The notes below the pieces were generated by a model. That model searched no databases. It had not been told where the DNA came from and worked only from the letters and a program-made list of their open reading frames with translations. From CAZCYE01 sp964502775 (lineage in GTDB: Bacteria; Actinomycetota; Acidimicrobiia; IMCC26256; PALSA-555), in NCBI GenBank assembly GCA_964502775.1, contig CAZCYE010000041.1, positions 1 through 13,752 on the forward strand: DNA of 13,752 nucleotides. Reading direction: 5' to 3'. Position 1 is the first letter of the stretch; the number at the start of each line of letters is the position of its first letter. Below are positions 1 through 6,763 of this stretch, piece after piece. A program made the position numbers and the translations under genes.

Positions 1-2
1 AG

Positions 3-476
3 ACCACGCCGGGCGGCCGGGCGCTGAAGTTCTACGCATCGGTCCGGCTCGACATCCGACGAATCGAATCGATCAAGGACGGCGGCGAGATCATCGGCAA
101 CCGCACCCGGGTCAAGGTCGTGAAGAACAAGTGCAGTGCGCCCTTCAAGCAGAGTGAGTTCGACATCATGTACGGCAAGGGGATCAGCCGCGAGGGCTCG
201 GTCCTCGATGTCGCCGTGGATCTCGGCATCGTCAAGAAGTCGGGTGCCTGGTTCACCTACGAGGGGGAGCAGCTCGGCCAAGGGCGCGAGAACGCCAAGC
301 AGTTCCTGGTCGAGAACGTGGACATGATGGTCGAGGTCTTGGAGAAGGTGAAGACCGCGACCGGTATCGGCGATCAGACTGTTGACCTCACCGATCTCGA
401 GCCGGCCGAGGCCGCGGAGATCACGGATGCCGATGCCGCGACCGGTGCCGAGGAGACGCTCGACATCGAGTCCTAG
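3..476 (+). CDS. recA: RecA recombinase, C-terminal part (5' truncated)
   Basis: RecA is the ATP-dependent strand-exchange protein and the co-protease that triggers LexA self-cleavage. The first full codon is at 3, and 157 residues remain of the roughly 350 usual. The visible part opens with TTPGGRALKFYASVRLDIRR, which lies at the end of DNA-binding loop L2 and the following core strand, then VKVVKNK and APFKQSEFDIMYG, then the C-terminal domain (GAWFTYEGEQLGQGRENAK). It ends in a strongly acidic tail rich in Glu and Asp, as in other RecAs, where the tail damps DNA binding. The Walker motifs lie outside the window. No recX follows, although recX usually directly follows or overlaps recA in actinobacteria. 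A strong hairpin lies about 60 nt after the stop. Identity is certain; only the start is missing. Confidence 0.98.
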   Translation, partial: TTPGGRALKFYASVRLDIRRIESIKDGGEIIGNRTRVKVVKNKCSAPFKQSEFDIMYGKGISREGSVLDVAVDLGIVKKSGAWFTYEGEQLGQGRENAKQFLVENVDMMVEVLEKVKTATGIGDQTVDLTDLEPAEAAEITDADAATGAEETLDIES

Positions 477-536
477 CCGGAGTCCGCACCGCCCGAGTCC
501 GTACCCATTCGAGTCCGCAGCCCGAGCGCGCAGGAA

Positions 537-566
537 GTGGTGGCGGGGCCTTGGCCCCGTCACCAC
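537..566. terminator. Bidirectional terminator hairpin between recA and the convergent gene
   Basis: The arms 537-550 and 553-566 pair over 14 positions with a single G-T wobble (543/560) and a TT centre; the innermost pairs would open to a slightly larger loop. The hairpin sits between two convergent stop codons (recA 476, secreted protein 584), so it can end transcription from both sides. There is no long U tract on either strand, which is common for actinobacterial terminators. Upstream, GAGTCCG(C/T)A occurs three times, at 480, 495 and 511, with no evident role. Confidence 0.8.
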
Positions 567-583
567 GTGCGTCGATCCGCTAC

Positions 584-1519
584 TCAGCCCGGCTCGACGA
601 ACACATTGACGGTGACGGTCTGCGTGAGCCGGTCACCCTCGGCGGCCAGCTTCTGGCGGATCTGGATGTTGCTCCGGCTCCGCGACGTAAGGGGCTCGTC
701 GAGGCGCAGGGTGGCCGTGCCGGTGCCCCCGCCGCGTGAGCTGCGCAGCGTCACCCTGGTGTCGGTCTCCGGCGCGGTGAAGGTCTGACGGGGCGCCCGT
801 TGGGTGATCGTCACGGACAGCTCGACCTCGTTACCGCGACGGGCCTCGAGCACGTAGGTCGCGGTCTGGCGGACGGTGATCCCGCTGACCGTCGTCTCGC
901 TGGTCGCTCGCCAGCGCGCGCCCACCCCGACGGGCTCAACGGGGAACGGGACCGTGAACGACTGGGTCTGTTGCGCGAGCTGGTCCACGAGCTGGGCGGC
1001 ACTCGCGTCGAGATCGTCCGGGATCACGACGTCGCTCGTGAGCACCTCGCCCCGGGGGGTGAGCGACAGCGTGCCCGTGAGGCCCACGATCGGTTCGATG
1101 GCCCTGCGGAGCTGGCGCGCGCTGGCCGCGTCCTGGGCGCTGTCGTCGTCCACGTCGATGCCGGTGTAGCCGTAGGCCACGGTGATGGCTCCCTCGGGGG
1201 TCAGCGCGCCCACCGTCGCCTCGATGTCGAGGTCGAGGTTCGGCACGCGGCCGGTGAGGATTGTGCCGTCGGCGAGTCGCTGGCGGATGCGGGAGTTGGT
1301 GGAGAGCACGACCCGCTGGGTGGTGCCGGGCGTCAACGCGTAGCGGAGCTCGGACTGGGGCGCGGCGCCCGGCTCCAGGAGCACCACCACCGGCGCGCCG
1401 GGCGGGGTGGGTGCGGTGGGCCCACTGGGGACCGTTGGCGCGAGGCCAGCGGCGACCACGCCGGGCGCGGCGATCGCCAGGGTGGCCGCGGCGAGCAGCG
1501 GGACGACGAGACGGCGCAT
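584..1519 (-). CDS. Secreted beta-rich protein, DUF6263-like
   Basis: 311 residues, function unknown. The N-terminus is a clear Sec signal peptide: MRRLVV, then a hydrophobic Ala/Leu stretch to about residue 20, with a likely signal peptidase I site near VVAA-G (23-25). No lipobox Cys is present, so it is not a lipoprotein. A Pro/Thr-rich linker (27-42) leads into a long domain of alternating beta strands beginning SELRYALTPGTTQRVVLSTN and ending QTVTVNVFVEPG. That pattern (ELRY near the start, repeated amphipathic strands, an FPxxPVGVGARW segment) resembles the actinobacterial DUF6263 family from memory. The start is ATG 1519, with a TAGCGT hexamer 7 nt upstream and no Shine-Dalgarno site, suggesting a leaderless mRNA. 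It is convergent with recA and divergent from the PLDc_N gene. The gene is surely real; the family name is tentative. Confidence 0.8.
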   Translation of the reverse strand: MRRLVVPLLAAATLAIAAPGVVAAGLAPTVPSGPTAPTPPGAPVVVLLEPGAAPQSELRYALTPGTTQRVVLSTNSRIRQRLADGTILTGRVPNLDLDIEATVGALTPEGAITVAYGYTGIDVDDDSAQDAASARQLRRAIEPIVGLTGTLSLTPRGEVLTSDVVIPDDLDASAAQLVDQLAQQTQSFTVPFPVEPVGVGARWRATSETTVSGITVRQTATYVLEARRGNEVELSVTITQRAPRQTFTAPETDTRVTLRSSRGGGTGTATLRLDEPLTSRSRSNIQIRQKLAAEGDRLTQTVTVNVFVEPG

Positions 1520-1526
1520 CGCGGCG

Positions 1527-1532
1527 ACGCTA
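1527..1532 (-). promoter_or_regulatory. Leaderless -10 element for the secreted protein gene
   Basis: On the minus strand TAGCGT lies 7 nt before the ATG at 1519, fitting the actinobacterial TANNNT -10 hexamer. Transcription would start at or next to the start codon. No Shine-Dalgarno site is seen and no convincing -35. The same arrangement recurs before five other genes in the window. Confidence 0.5.
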
Positions 1533-1557
1533 CCTGCGGGGTCGCCGGGTCACCTGG

Positions 1558-1585
1558 TTGCACGCGGGCACCCGGCTTCTACACT
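1558..1585 (+). promoter_or_regulatory. Sigma-70-type promoter for the PLDc_N gene
   Basis: TTGCAC (1558-1563), a 16-bp spacer and TACACT (1580-1585) form a plausible housekeeping promoter, placing the transcript start near 1592 and leaving a leader of about 80 nt. That leader contains GATCAGGCGG twice (1599 and 1614) and two further CTGATC words. The gene has a ribosome-binding site, AAAGGA, about 10 nt before its ATG, so unlike its neighbours it is not leaderless. Confidence 0.5.
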
Positions 1586-1673
1586 CGATGCGGGCCCTGA
1601 TCAGGCGGCCGCGATCAGGCGGGGCTGATCGGGTTCGTGCGAGGCTGATCCATCGACGAAAGGACACAAGGTC

Positions 1674-2183
1674 ATGTTGGTGGGTGTAGGTGGGATCGTC
1701 TTCTTCGTCTCGTTCGTGCTGTGGATCTGGGCCATCTTCGATTGCATCAGCACCGATTCCTCGCTCTGTCGCAACCTGCCCAAGGGCTTCTGGCTGATCC
1801 TCATCATCCTGTTGCCGACGATCGGCGCGGTGGCCTGGTTGATCCTGGGCCGCCCCGAGCGCGCCGGCTGGCGTCAGAACGGGGTGTCGTACCGACCGGG
1901 GCGCCCGGTCGTCGGCGAGGATCTGCGTTACCAGCGACCCGAGGGGATCACGGACCGACGGTCGGCCGAGCTCGACGAGCGGCTCGCGGCCTGGGAGCGG
2001 GAGCAGGCGGCCACGCGCGCACGGGAGTCCGGCCCGGCTGCGATCGAGGCGGGGCCGGGCGCATCGGACCTGGACGGGCGCGAGGCCGAGGTCGCTCGCC
2101 GCGAGGAGGAGCTCCGGCGGCGCGAGCTCGAATTGCGCGAGCGCGAGCGCGAGCGTCGCGAGCGAGCCCTCGACGACGACTGA
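1674..2183 (+). CDS. PLDc_N-type small membrane protein with charged coiled-coil tail
   Basis: 169 residues. Two transmembrane helices (about 4-24 and 38-58) flank a short loop; the LWIWAIFDCI stretch and the K-x-FW-x-LII-x-LLPTIGAVAWLILG stretch are the hallmarks of the phospholipase D nuclease N-terminal (PLDc_N) family, small membrane proteins seen alone or fused to cardiolipin synthases. No HKD catalytic motif is present, so it is not a phospholipase. After a basic linker (60-95), the cytoplasmic tail from about 96 is highly charged, and 136-165 is almost only Arg, Glu and Leu, a likely long single helix or coiled coil. The start is ATG 1674 with AAAGGA at about -10. The stop lies 25 nt before miaB, which has its own -10. 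Function unknown; membrane anchoring of a partner through the tail is only a guess. Confidence 0.85.
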   Translation: MLVGVGGIVFFVSFVLWIWAIFDCISTDSSLCRNLPKGFWLILIILLPTIGAVAWLILGRPERAGWRQNGVSYRPGRPVVGEDLRYQRPEGITDRRSAELDERLAAWEREQAATRARESGPAAIEAGPGASDLDGREAEVARREEELRRRELELRERERERRERALDDD

Positions 2184-2195
2184 GCCACTCGCCCG

Positions 2196-2201
2196 TAGAC
2201 T
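2196..2201 (+). promoter_or_regulatory. Leaderless -10 element for miaB
   Basis: TAGACT ends 7 nt before the miaB ATG at 2209 and matches TANNNT. It lies in the 25-nt gap after the PLDc_N stop. There is no purine-rich Shine-Dalgarno site in that gap, so the miaB operon is likely transcribed from its own start codon, with possible readthrough from upstream. Confidence 0.55.
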
Positions 2202-2208
2202 CCCGGCC

Positions 2209-3591
2209 ATGACGCGCCGATTCCACGTTCGCACCTTCGGGTGCCAGATGAACGTTCACGATTCCGAGCGCATTGCCGGTCTGCTCAGCGCGGAGGGAAT
2301 GGAGCCCACCGACGACGTCGACGAAGCCGACGTGGTGATCCTGAACACGTGCTGCATCCGTGAGAACGCCGACAACAAGCTCTACGGGCACTTGGGTCAT
2401 CTGAAGTCGCTCAAGGCGCGCCGCCCCGGGATGCAGATCGCCGTCGGCGGTTGCCTGGCCCAGAAGGATCGGGACGACCTCGTGGCGCGTGCGCCGCACA
2501 TCGACGTGGTGTTCGGCACGCACAACCTGGCCCGAGCCCCCGCTTTGCTCGCTCGGGCGTCGGTGGAGGGCCCCGTCGTCGAGATCCTCGAGGAGCACGA
2601 CACCGACCTCGCGACGCTTCCGACCCGTCGGGCATCGGCGCATTCGGCCTGGGTCACGATCCAGGTGGGCTGCGACAACTCCTGCACCTTCTGCATCGTC
2701 CCCATCGTGCGGGGCAAGGAGATCAGTCGCCGCATGGGCGACATCCTCCATGAGGCCGAGGGGCTGGCGGTCGAAGGCGTGAGCGAGATCACGCTCCTCG
2801 GCCAGAACGTGAACTCGTACGGCCGAGACCTCGGCGCCGGCCAGTACCGGCCCCAGTTCGACGACCTGTTGCGGGGTCTCGACGCGGTCGAGGGGATCTC
2901 CCGCATCCGGTTCACCTCGCCGCACCCCAAGGATCTCCGTCCCGAGACGATTGCGGCCATGGGCGAATGCGATGCCGTCTGCGAGCAGCTGCACCTGCCA
3001 CTCCAGTCGGGCAGTGACCGCACGCTGGCCCGTATGCATCGCGGCTACACGGCGACGCGTTATCTCGAGCGCCTCGCGCGAGCCCGCGCCGCCATTCCCG
3101 ACCTCGCGGTGACCACCGACATCATCGTGGGGTTCCCGGGTGAGACCGAGGCCGACTTCCAGGCGACCCTCGACCTCGTCGACGAGGCCGCCTTCGACGC
3201 GGCGTACACGTTCGTGTTCTCGGCGCGCCCCGGCACACCGGCGGCCGAGATGGTCGACGAGTTCGTGGCCCCCGAGGTGGCACGCGATCGGATGGAGCGC
3301 CTCACGGCGCGCGTGGAGCACCACGCGCTTGTCCTGCACACCGCACGTGTGCACCGGGTGGAGGAGGTGCTGGTGGAAGGGCCGTCCCGCAAGCAGCCGG
3401 AGCGGGTGACGGGCCGCACCCGCCAGGGCAAGCTCGTGCACTTCCAGGCCCGGGGTGACGCGGCCGCACCGGGTGCGTACAACCAGGTGCGGATCACCGA
3501 TGCCGCGCCGCACTGGCTCGCGGGCGAGTGGGTGGAGACCCTGCGTCGTGCGCCACGCGCTCGCGTGCGCATCCCGGTCCACGCCAGTTGA
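2209..3591 (+). CDS. miaB: tRNA-2-methylthio-N6-dimethylallyladenosine synthase MiaB
   Basis: MiaB is a radical-SAM enzyme that adds a methylthio group to i6A at tRNA position 37, giving ms2i6A. It is 460 residues, a normal length. The N-terminal UPF0004 domain carries the three cluster cysteines: C12 (TFGCQMN), C48 (NTCCIREN) and C82 (GGCLAQ). The radical-SAM triad CxxxCxxC is C155, C159 and C162 (VGCDNSCTFCIVP), followed by LLGQNVNSYG, QLHLPLQSGS and TTDIIVGFPGETE, all family signatures. The C-terminal TRAM domain covers about 380-445 and ends ITDAAPHWLAGEW, with a further 20 basic residues. It is first in a tight operon; its stop overlaps the miaA start. The next enzyme, MiaA, makes its substrate, so the pair supplies the whole modification. 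All key residues are present. Confidence 0.97.
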   Translation: MTRRFHVRTFGCQMNVHDSERIAGLLSAEGMEPTDDVDEADVVILNTCCIRENADNKLYGHLGHLKSLKARRPGMQIAVGGCLAQKDRDDLVARAPHIDVVFGTHNLARAPALLARASVEGPVVEILEEHDTDLATLPTRRASAHSAWVTIQVGCDNSCTFCIVPIVRGKEISRRMGDILHEAEGLAVEGVSEITLLGQNVNSYGRDLGAGQYRPQFDDLLRGLDAVEGISRIRFTSPHPKDLRPETIAAMGECDAVCEQLHLPLQSGSDRTLARMHRGYTATRYLERLARARAAIPDLAVTTDIIVGFPGETEADFQATLDLVDEAAFDAAYTFVFSARPGTPAAEMVDEFVAPEVARDRMERLTARVEHHALVLHTARVHRVEEVLVEGPSRKQPERVTGRTRQGKLVHFQARGDAAAPGAYNQVRITDAAPHWLAGEWVETLRRAPRARVRIPVHAS

Positions 3592-4529
3592 CGAAGCGTT
3601 GGTCGGTCGCGTCCGATCACCTCGCGCTGGTAGGCCCGACCGCATCGGGGAAGTCCGAGTTGGCCCTGGAGATCGCCTCGCGCCTCGGCGACGTGGAGAT
3701 CGTCTCGGTGGACGCCATGCAGGTGTACCGCGGCTTGGACATCGGCACCGCGAAGCCGACGGCGGAGGATCGGGCCCGGGTGGCGCACCACATGATCGAT
3801 GTCGCCGATGCCGATGAGGAGTGGTCGGTGGCCCGGTTCCAGTCCGCGGCGCGGGCGGCAGTGGCTGACATCGCGTCGCGGGGCCGCCGGGCGCTGCTCG
3901 TGGGCGGCACGGGCCTGTACGTGCAGGCCGTGGTCGACGACCTGCGCTTCCCGGCCACCGACGCCGGCGTGCGGGCCGACCTGGAGGCCCAGGTGGCCAC
4001 TCCCGACGGGCTCGGCGCCGCCTACGCCGAGCTCCGGGCCGGGGACCCCGCGGCCGCGGCCCGCACCGAGCCGGGCAACGCCCGACGGATCGTGCGGGCG
4101 CTCGAGGTGCTGCGCAGCACGGGGGAGACGTTCTCGGGCTCGGGTGACGGTGTCGCCGGGTTCGGCCCCACGGTCTTCCCGGTCCGCATGGTGGGGGTGT
4201 GGCTGCCCCGCGATCGCGTGTCGGCCCGCATCGCGGCCCGGGTCACGGCGATGATCGACGGTGGCCTCGTGCGTGAAGTCGAGCAGGTCGGCTCGGGCCG
4301 CGGCCTGTCCCGCACCGCGGCGCAGGCGATCGGGTACCGGGAGGTTGCCGAGCACCTGGCCGCCAGGATCACCCTCGACGACGCGCGCCAGGCGATGGTG
4401 CGTCGCACCCGCGCGCTCGCTCGACGCCAGCGGATGTGGTTTCGCCGGGATCCTCGGATCACATGGCACGCGACCCCCGACAATCCGTGCACCCTGATGC
4501 CTACGATCCTGGGATGCTGGAGGCGATGA
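3588..4529 (+). CDS. miaA: tRNA dimethylallyltransferase MiaA
   Basis: MiaA transfers the dimethylallyl group from DMAPP to N6 of A37 in tRNAs reading UNN codons. The P-loop is GPTASGKS (16-23), followed by SVDAMQVYRGLDIGTAKP (40-57) with the expected catalytic Asp at 42, then LVGGTGLYVQAV, and near the end AQAIGYREV and TRALARRQRMWFRRD. I chose the TTG at 3588 because it overlaps the miaB stop as TTGA and yields 313 residues, the normal size; the only longer start is a GTG at 3528 that would lie inside miaB. A tail of about 20 residues after FRRDPRITW is not family-like; it runs over the dapF ribosome-binding site. Its stop lies 2 nt before the preferred dapF start. The enzyme is certain; the start is likely but unproven. 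Confidence 0.95.
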   Translation: MTKRWSVASDHLALVGPTASGKSELALEIASRLGDVEIVSVDAMQVYRGLDIGTAKPTAEDRARVAHHMIDVADADEEWSVARFQSAARAAVADIASRGRRALLVGGTGLYVQAVVDDLRFPATDAGVRADLEAQVATPDGLGAAYAELRAGDPAAAARTEPGNARRIVRALEVLRSTGETFSGSGDGVAGFGPTVFPVRMVGVWLPRDRVSARIAARVTAMIDGGLVREVEQVGSGRGLSRTAAQAIGYREVAEHLAARITLDDARQAMVRRTRALARRQRMWFRRDPRITWHATPDNPCTLMPTILGCWRR

Positions 4530-4531
4530 CC

Positions 4532-5413
4532 GTGCGCCTCGCCAAGCTCCACGCCACGGGCAACGACTTCCTGGTGATCGATCGACTCGCTGGGCCGGGG
4601 GCGGGCTCCGGGGACGATGTTCCGCCGTCCCTGGTGGTAGCGCTGTGTGATCGCCACCGCGGCGTCGGCGCCGAGGGCGTGATCGTGGTGTCGCGCTCCG
4701 ATGACGGCGCCGACTGTCGCATGCGCTTGCGCAATGCCGATGGGCACCCTGCCGAGATGAGTGGCAACGGCGTGCGCTGCGTGGCGTGGGTCATGGTCCG
4801 CGCCGGCTTCACGGGCTCGACGCTCAGCATCGACACCGACGCGGGGCGGCGGTCCGTCGATGTGGAGCGCGGTCCCGATGGGGACGTGGTCGAGGCCACG
4901 GTCGACATGGGTGCAGTCACGTTCGATCCGGCGGCCATTCCTCTCGACGCTGCGAGCCCCTTCGATCTCGAGGCGACCGTGCACGGGGTGGCCTATCGAG
5001 GTGATGCCGCGGGGATGGGCAACCCCCACTACGTGTTGCTCGTCGACGATGTCGACGCGGCCCGGGTGGTCCAGCACGGTCCCCGCCTCGAGCACGACCC
5101 GCGGTTTCCCAACCGCACCAACGTGGAGTTCGTCCAGCCGGTCGACCGGGGGCTCGTGCGGATGCGGGTCTGGGAGCGAGGGGTGGGCGAGACCCTGTCG
5201 TGTGGGACCGGCGCGTGTGCGGCGGCGGCCGTGGCCCGGCGGCGGGGCCTGGTGGGCGCCGATGTCGCGGTGGAGGTCCCGGGGGGCCGGCTCCGCGTGG
5301 CGCTGGGTGAGACCGTGCGCCTGGGTGGTCCCGTGGTGCACGTGTTCGACGTGGACATCGACGCCGACGCCGACCGTTGGCGTGCGGGCGAGGGCGAGGC
5401 GAGACCGCAGTGA
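4532..5413 (+). CDS. dapF: Diaminopimelate epimerase DapF with Cys-to-Ser change
   Basis: DapF interconverts LL- and meso-diaminopimelate, the last step before peptidoglycan cross-linking and lysine. I prefer GTG 4532: GGAGG at 4519-4523 is 8 nt upstream, and MRLAKLHATGNDFLVID then aligns directly with E. coli MQFSKMHGLGNDF. ATG 4526 (ATGA overlap with miaA) is only 2 nt from GGAGG; ATG 4514 is also open. The protein is about 293 residues. Visible motifs are HATGNDF, RNADGHPAEM, GNPHYV and GVGETLSCGTGACAAA with catalytic Cys224. The other catalytic position is Ser77 (EMSGNGVRC, codon AGT at 4760-4762) where E. coli has Cys73 in QCGNGARC. The C83 that follows is conserved in normal DapF too, so it is no obvious substitute. 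The family is certain; full epimerase activity is less so. Confidence 0.93.
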   Translation: MRLAKLHATGNDFLVIDRLAGPGAGSGDDVPPSLVVALCDRHRGVGAEGVIVVSRSDDGADCRMRLRNADGHPAEMSGNGVRCVAWVMVRAGFTGSTLSIDTDAGRRSVDVERGPDGDVVEATVDMGAVTFDPAAIPLDAASPFDLEATVHGVAYRGDAAGMGNPHYVLLVDDVDAARVVQHGPRLEHDPRFPNRTNVEFVQPVDRGLVRMRVWERGVGETLSCGTGACAAAAVARRRGLVGADVAVEVPGGRLRVALGETVRLGGPVVHVFDVDIDADADRWRAGEGEARPQ

Positions 5414-6711
5414 CCTCGGAGGGGCGCGGCCGGCGTCGGCTCAGCGCCACCGAGGTCGACCTCGCCGTCGTTCGCCAGCGCGCGCTGCTGGTGGGGGTCG
5501 GCACCGGCGTCGCCGACCGTGACCAGGCCGAGGCCTCCCTCACGGAGCTCGGGTTGCTGGCGGACACTGCGGGCGCGGACCCGGTCGAGACCGTGCTCCA
5601 GCTGCGCGATCGCCCGGACCCTGCCACCTACGTGGGCTCGGGCAAGGCCCAGGAGCTGCGCCTGCTCGCCGAATCTGTCGACGCCGACGTGGTGATCGTG
5701 GACGCCGAGCTGAGCCCGGCCCAGCAACGCAACCTCGAGCAGCTCTTCGAGCGCGACGTGGTGGATCGGGTGGCGCTGATCCTCGACATCTTCGCCCAGC
5801 ACGCGACGAGCCAGGAGGGCATGGTGCAGGTGGAGCTGGCGCAGCTGCGGTACCGGCTCCCTCGTCTGCGGGGGCGGGGTCACCAGCTCAGCCAACAGGG
5901 TGCGGGCATCGGCACCCGAGGACCCGGCGAGACTCAGCTCGAGGTGGACCGCCGGCGCATCCTGCGCCGGGTGGCCACGCTCGAAGGGGCCCTGCAGCGT
6001 CTCGCCCGCACGCGGGCCACCCAGCGCAAGGCGCGCCGCCGCAACGGTGTGCCCATGGTGGCGCTGGTGGGCTACACGAACGCGGGGAAGTCCACGTTGC
6101 TCAACTGTCTCACCGGTGCCGGTGTGCTCGTGGAGGACCGGTTGTTCTCCACCCTCGACGCCACGACGCGCCGGTTGCGTCTCTCCGGAGGTGAGACGGT
6201 GCTGTGCACCGACACGGTGGGGTTCGTCCGCCACCTGCCCCATGAGCTCGTCGAGGCCTTCCGCTCGACGCTCGAGGTCGTGACCGACGCCGATCTCGTG
6301 GTGCTGGTCCTCGACGGGGCCGTCGAGGACCCCGAGGCCCAGATCACGGCGGTGCGTACCGTCCTGGCCGAGATCGGGGCGGCAGACATCCCGGAGCTGG
6401 TGGTGGTGAACAAGGCCGACGCGGCCGATCCCGCGACCATCCGCCGCCTCGCCGGGGTCGAGAACGGCTGCGTCATCTCGGCGCTCTCGGGGAGCGGCGT
6501 CGCCGACCTCCTCGACGCGATCGGGCGCCGGCTCCGTTCGCTCGCCCGGGTGGTCGAGCTGCTCGTGCCCTACGGACGCGGTGACGTGCTCGCGGCCCTC
6601 CACCGCGGCGCGGAGGTCCTCGTGGAGGTGCACGGCGACACCGGTACCCGAGTGCGGGTCCGCCTCGGCGATGCCGACGCTGGCCGCTTCCACCAGTTCG
6701 TCGCGGGCTGA
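5410..6711 (+). CDS. hflX: Ribosome-associated GTPase HflX
   Basis: HflX is an Obg-class GTPase that binds the large ribosomal subunit and splits or rescues stalled ribosomes under stress. The start is GTG 5410, overlapping the dapF stop as GTGA, giving 433 residues; an AGG-rich stretch lies about 10 nt upstream. The N-terminal domain has PATYVGSGKAQEL and VIVDAELSPAQQRNLE; the glycine-rich linker has GAGIGTRGPGETQLEVDRR. The G domain shows G1 GYTNAGKST (221-229), a switch I stretch with LFSTLDATTR, G3 DTVGFVRHLPHELVEAF (from 268), G4 NKAD (334-337) and G5 ISALSG. It is the last gene of the miaB operon and is convergent with the MFS gene. The miaA-to-hflX link is widely conserved in bacteria. 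Confidence 0.97.
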   Translation: MTSEGRGRRRLSATEVDLAVVRQRALLVGVGTGVADRDQAEASLTELGLLADTAGADPVETVLQLRDRPDPATYVGSGKAQELRLLAESVDADVVIVDAELSPAQQRNLEQLFERDVVDRVALILDIFAQHATSQEGMVQVELAQLRYRLPRLRGRGHQLSQQGAGIGTRGPGETQLEVDRRRILRRVATLEGALQRLARTRATQRKARRRNGVPMVALVGYTNAGKSTLLNCLTGAGVLVEDRLFSTLDATTRRLRLSGGETVLCTDTVGFVRHLPHELVEAFRSTLEVVTDADLVVLVLDGAVEDPEAQITAVRTVLAEIGAADIPELVVVNKADAADPATIRRLAGVENGCVISALSGSGVADLLDAIGRRLRSLARVVELLVPYGRGDVLAALHRGAEVLVEVHGDTGTRVRVRLGDADAGRFHQFVAG

Positions 6712-6735
6712 TCCGCGCCGCTCCGGCCGGGCCGC

Positions 6736-6763
6736 ACTCCGGCATCACTCCGGCATCACTCCG
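6736..6763. repeat. 11-bp tandem repeat at the hflX/MFS junction
   Basis: ACTCCGGCATC occurs twice without a gap (6736-6746 and 6747-6757), followed by a partial third copy ACTCCG (6758-6763). The MFS stop codon (6756-6758) falls inside the array. The gap between the convergent genes hflX and MFS is only 44 bp, and I see no convincing terminator hairpin there. Confidence 0.7.

Noticed and set aside
480..519. Three GAGTCCG(C/T)A words after recA
   Set aside because: Short, irregularly spaced at 15 and 16 bp, with no conserved context; probably chance in GC-rich sequence.
3528..3587. Upstream GTG start for miaA
   Set aside because: It would add 20 residues before the P-loop region and overlap miaB by 64 bases; TTG 3588 gives the normal length and a TTGA stop-start overlap.
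1948..3645. Long minus-strand open frame opposite miaB
   Set aside because: It is a shadow of miaB; composition is His/Arg-rich with no recognisable domain, while the plus strand encodes every MiaB motif.
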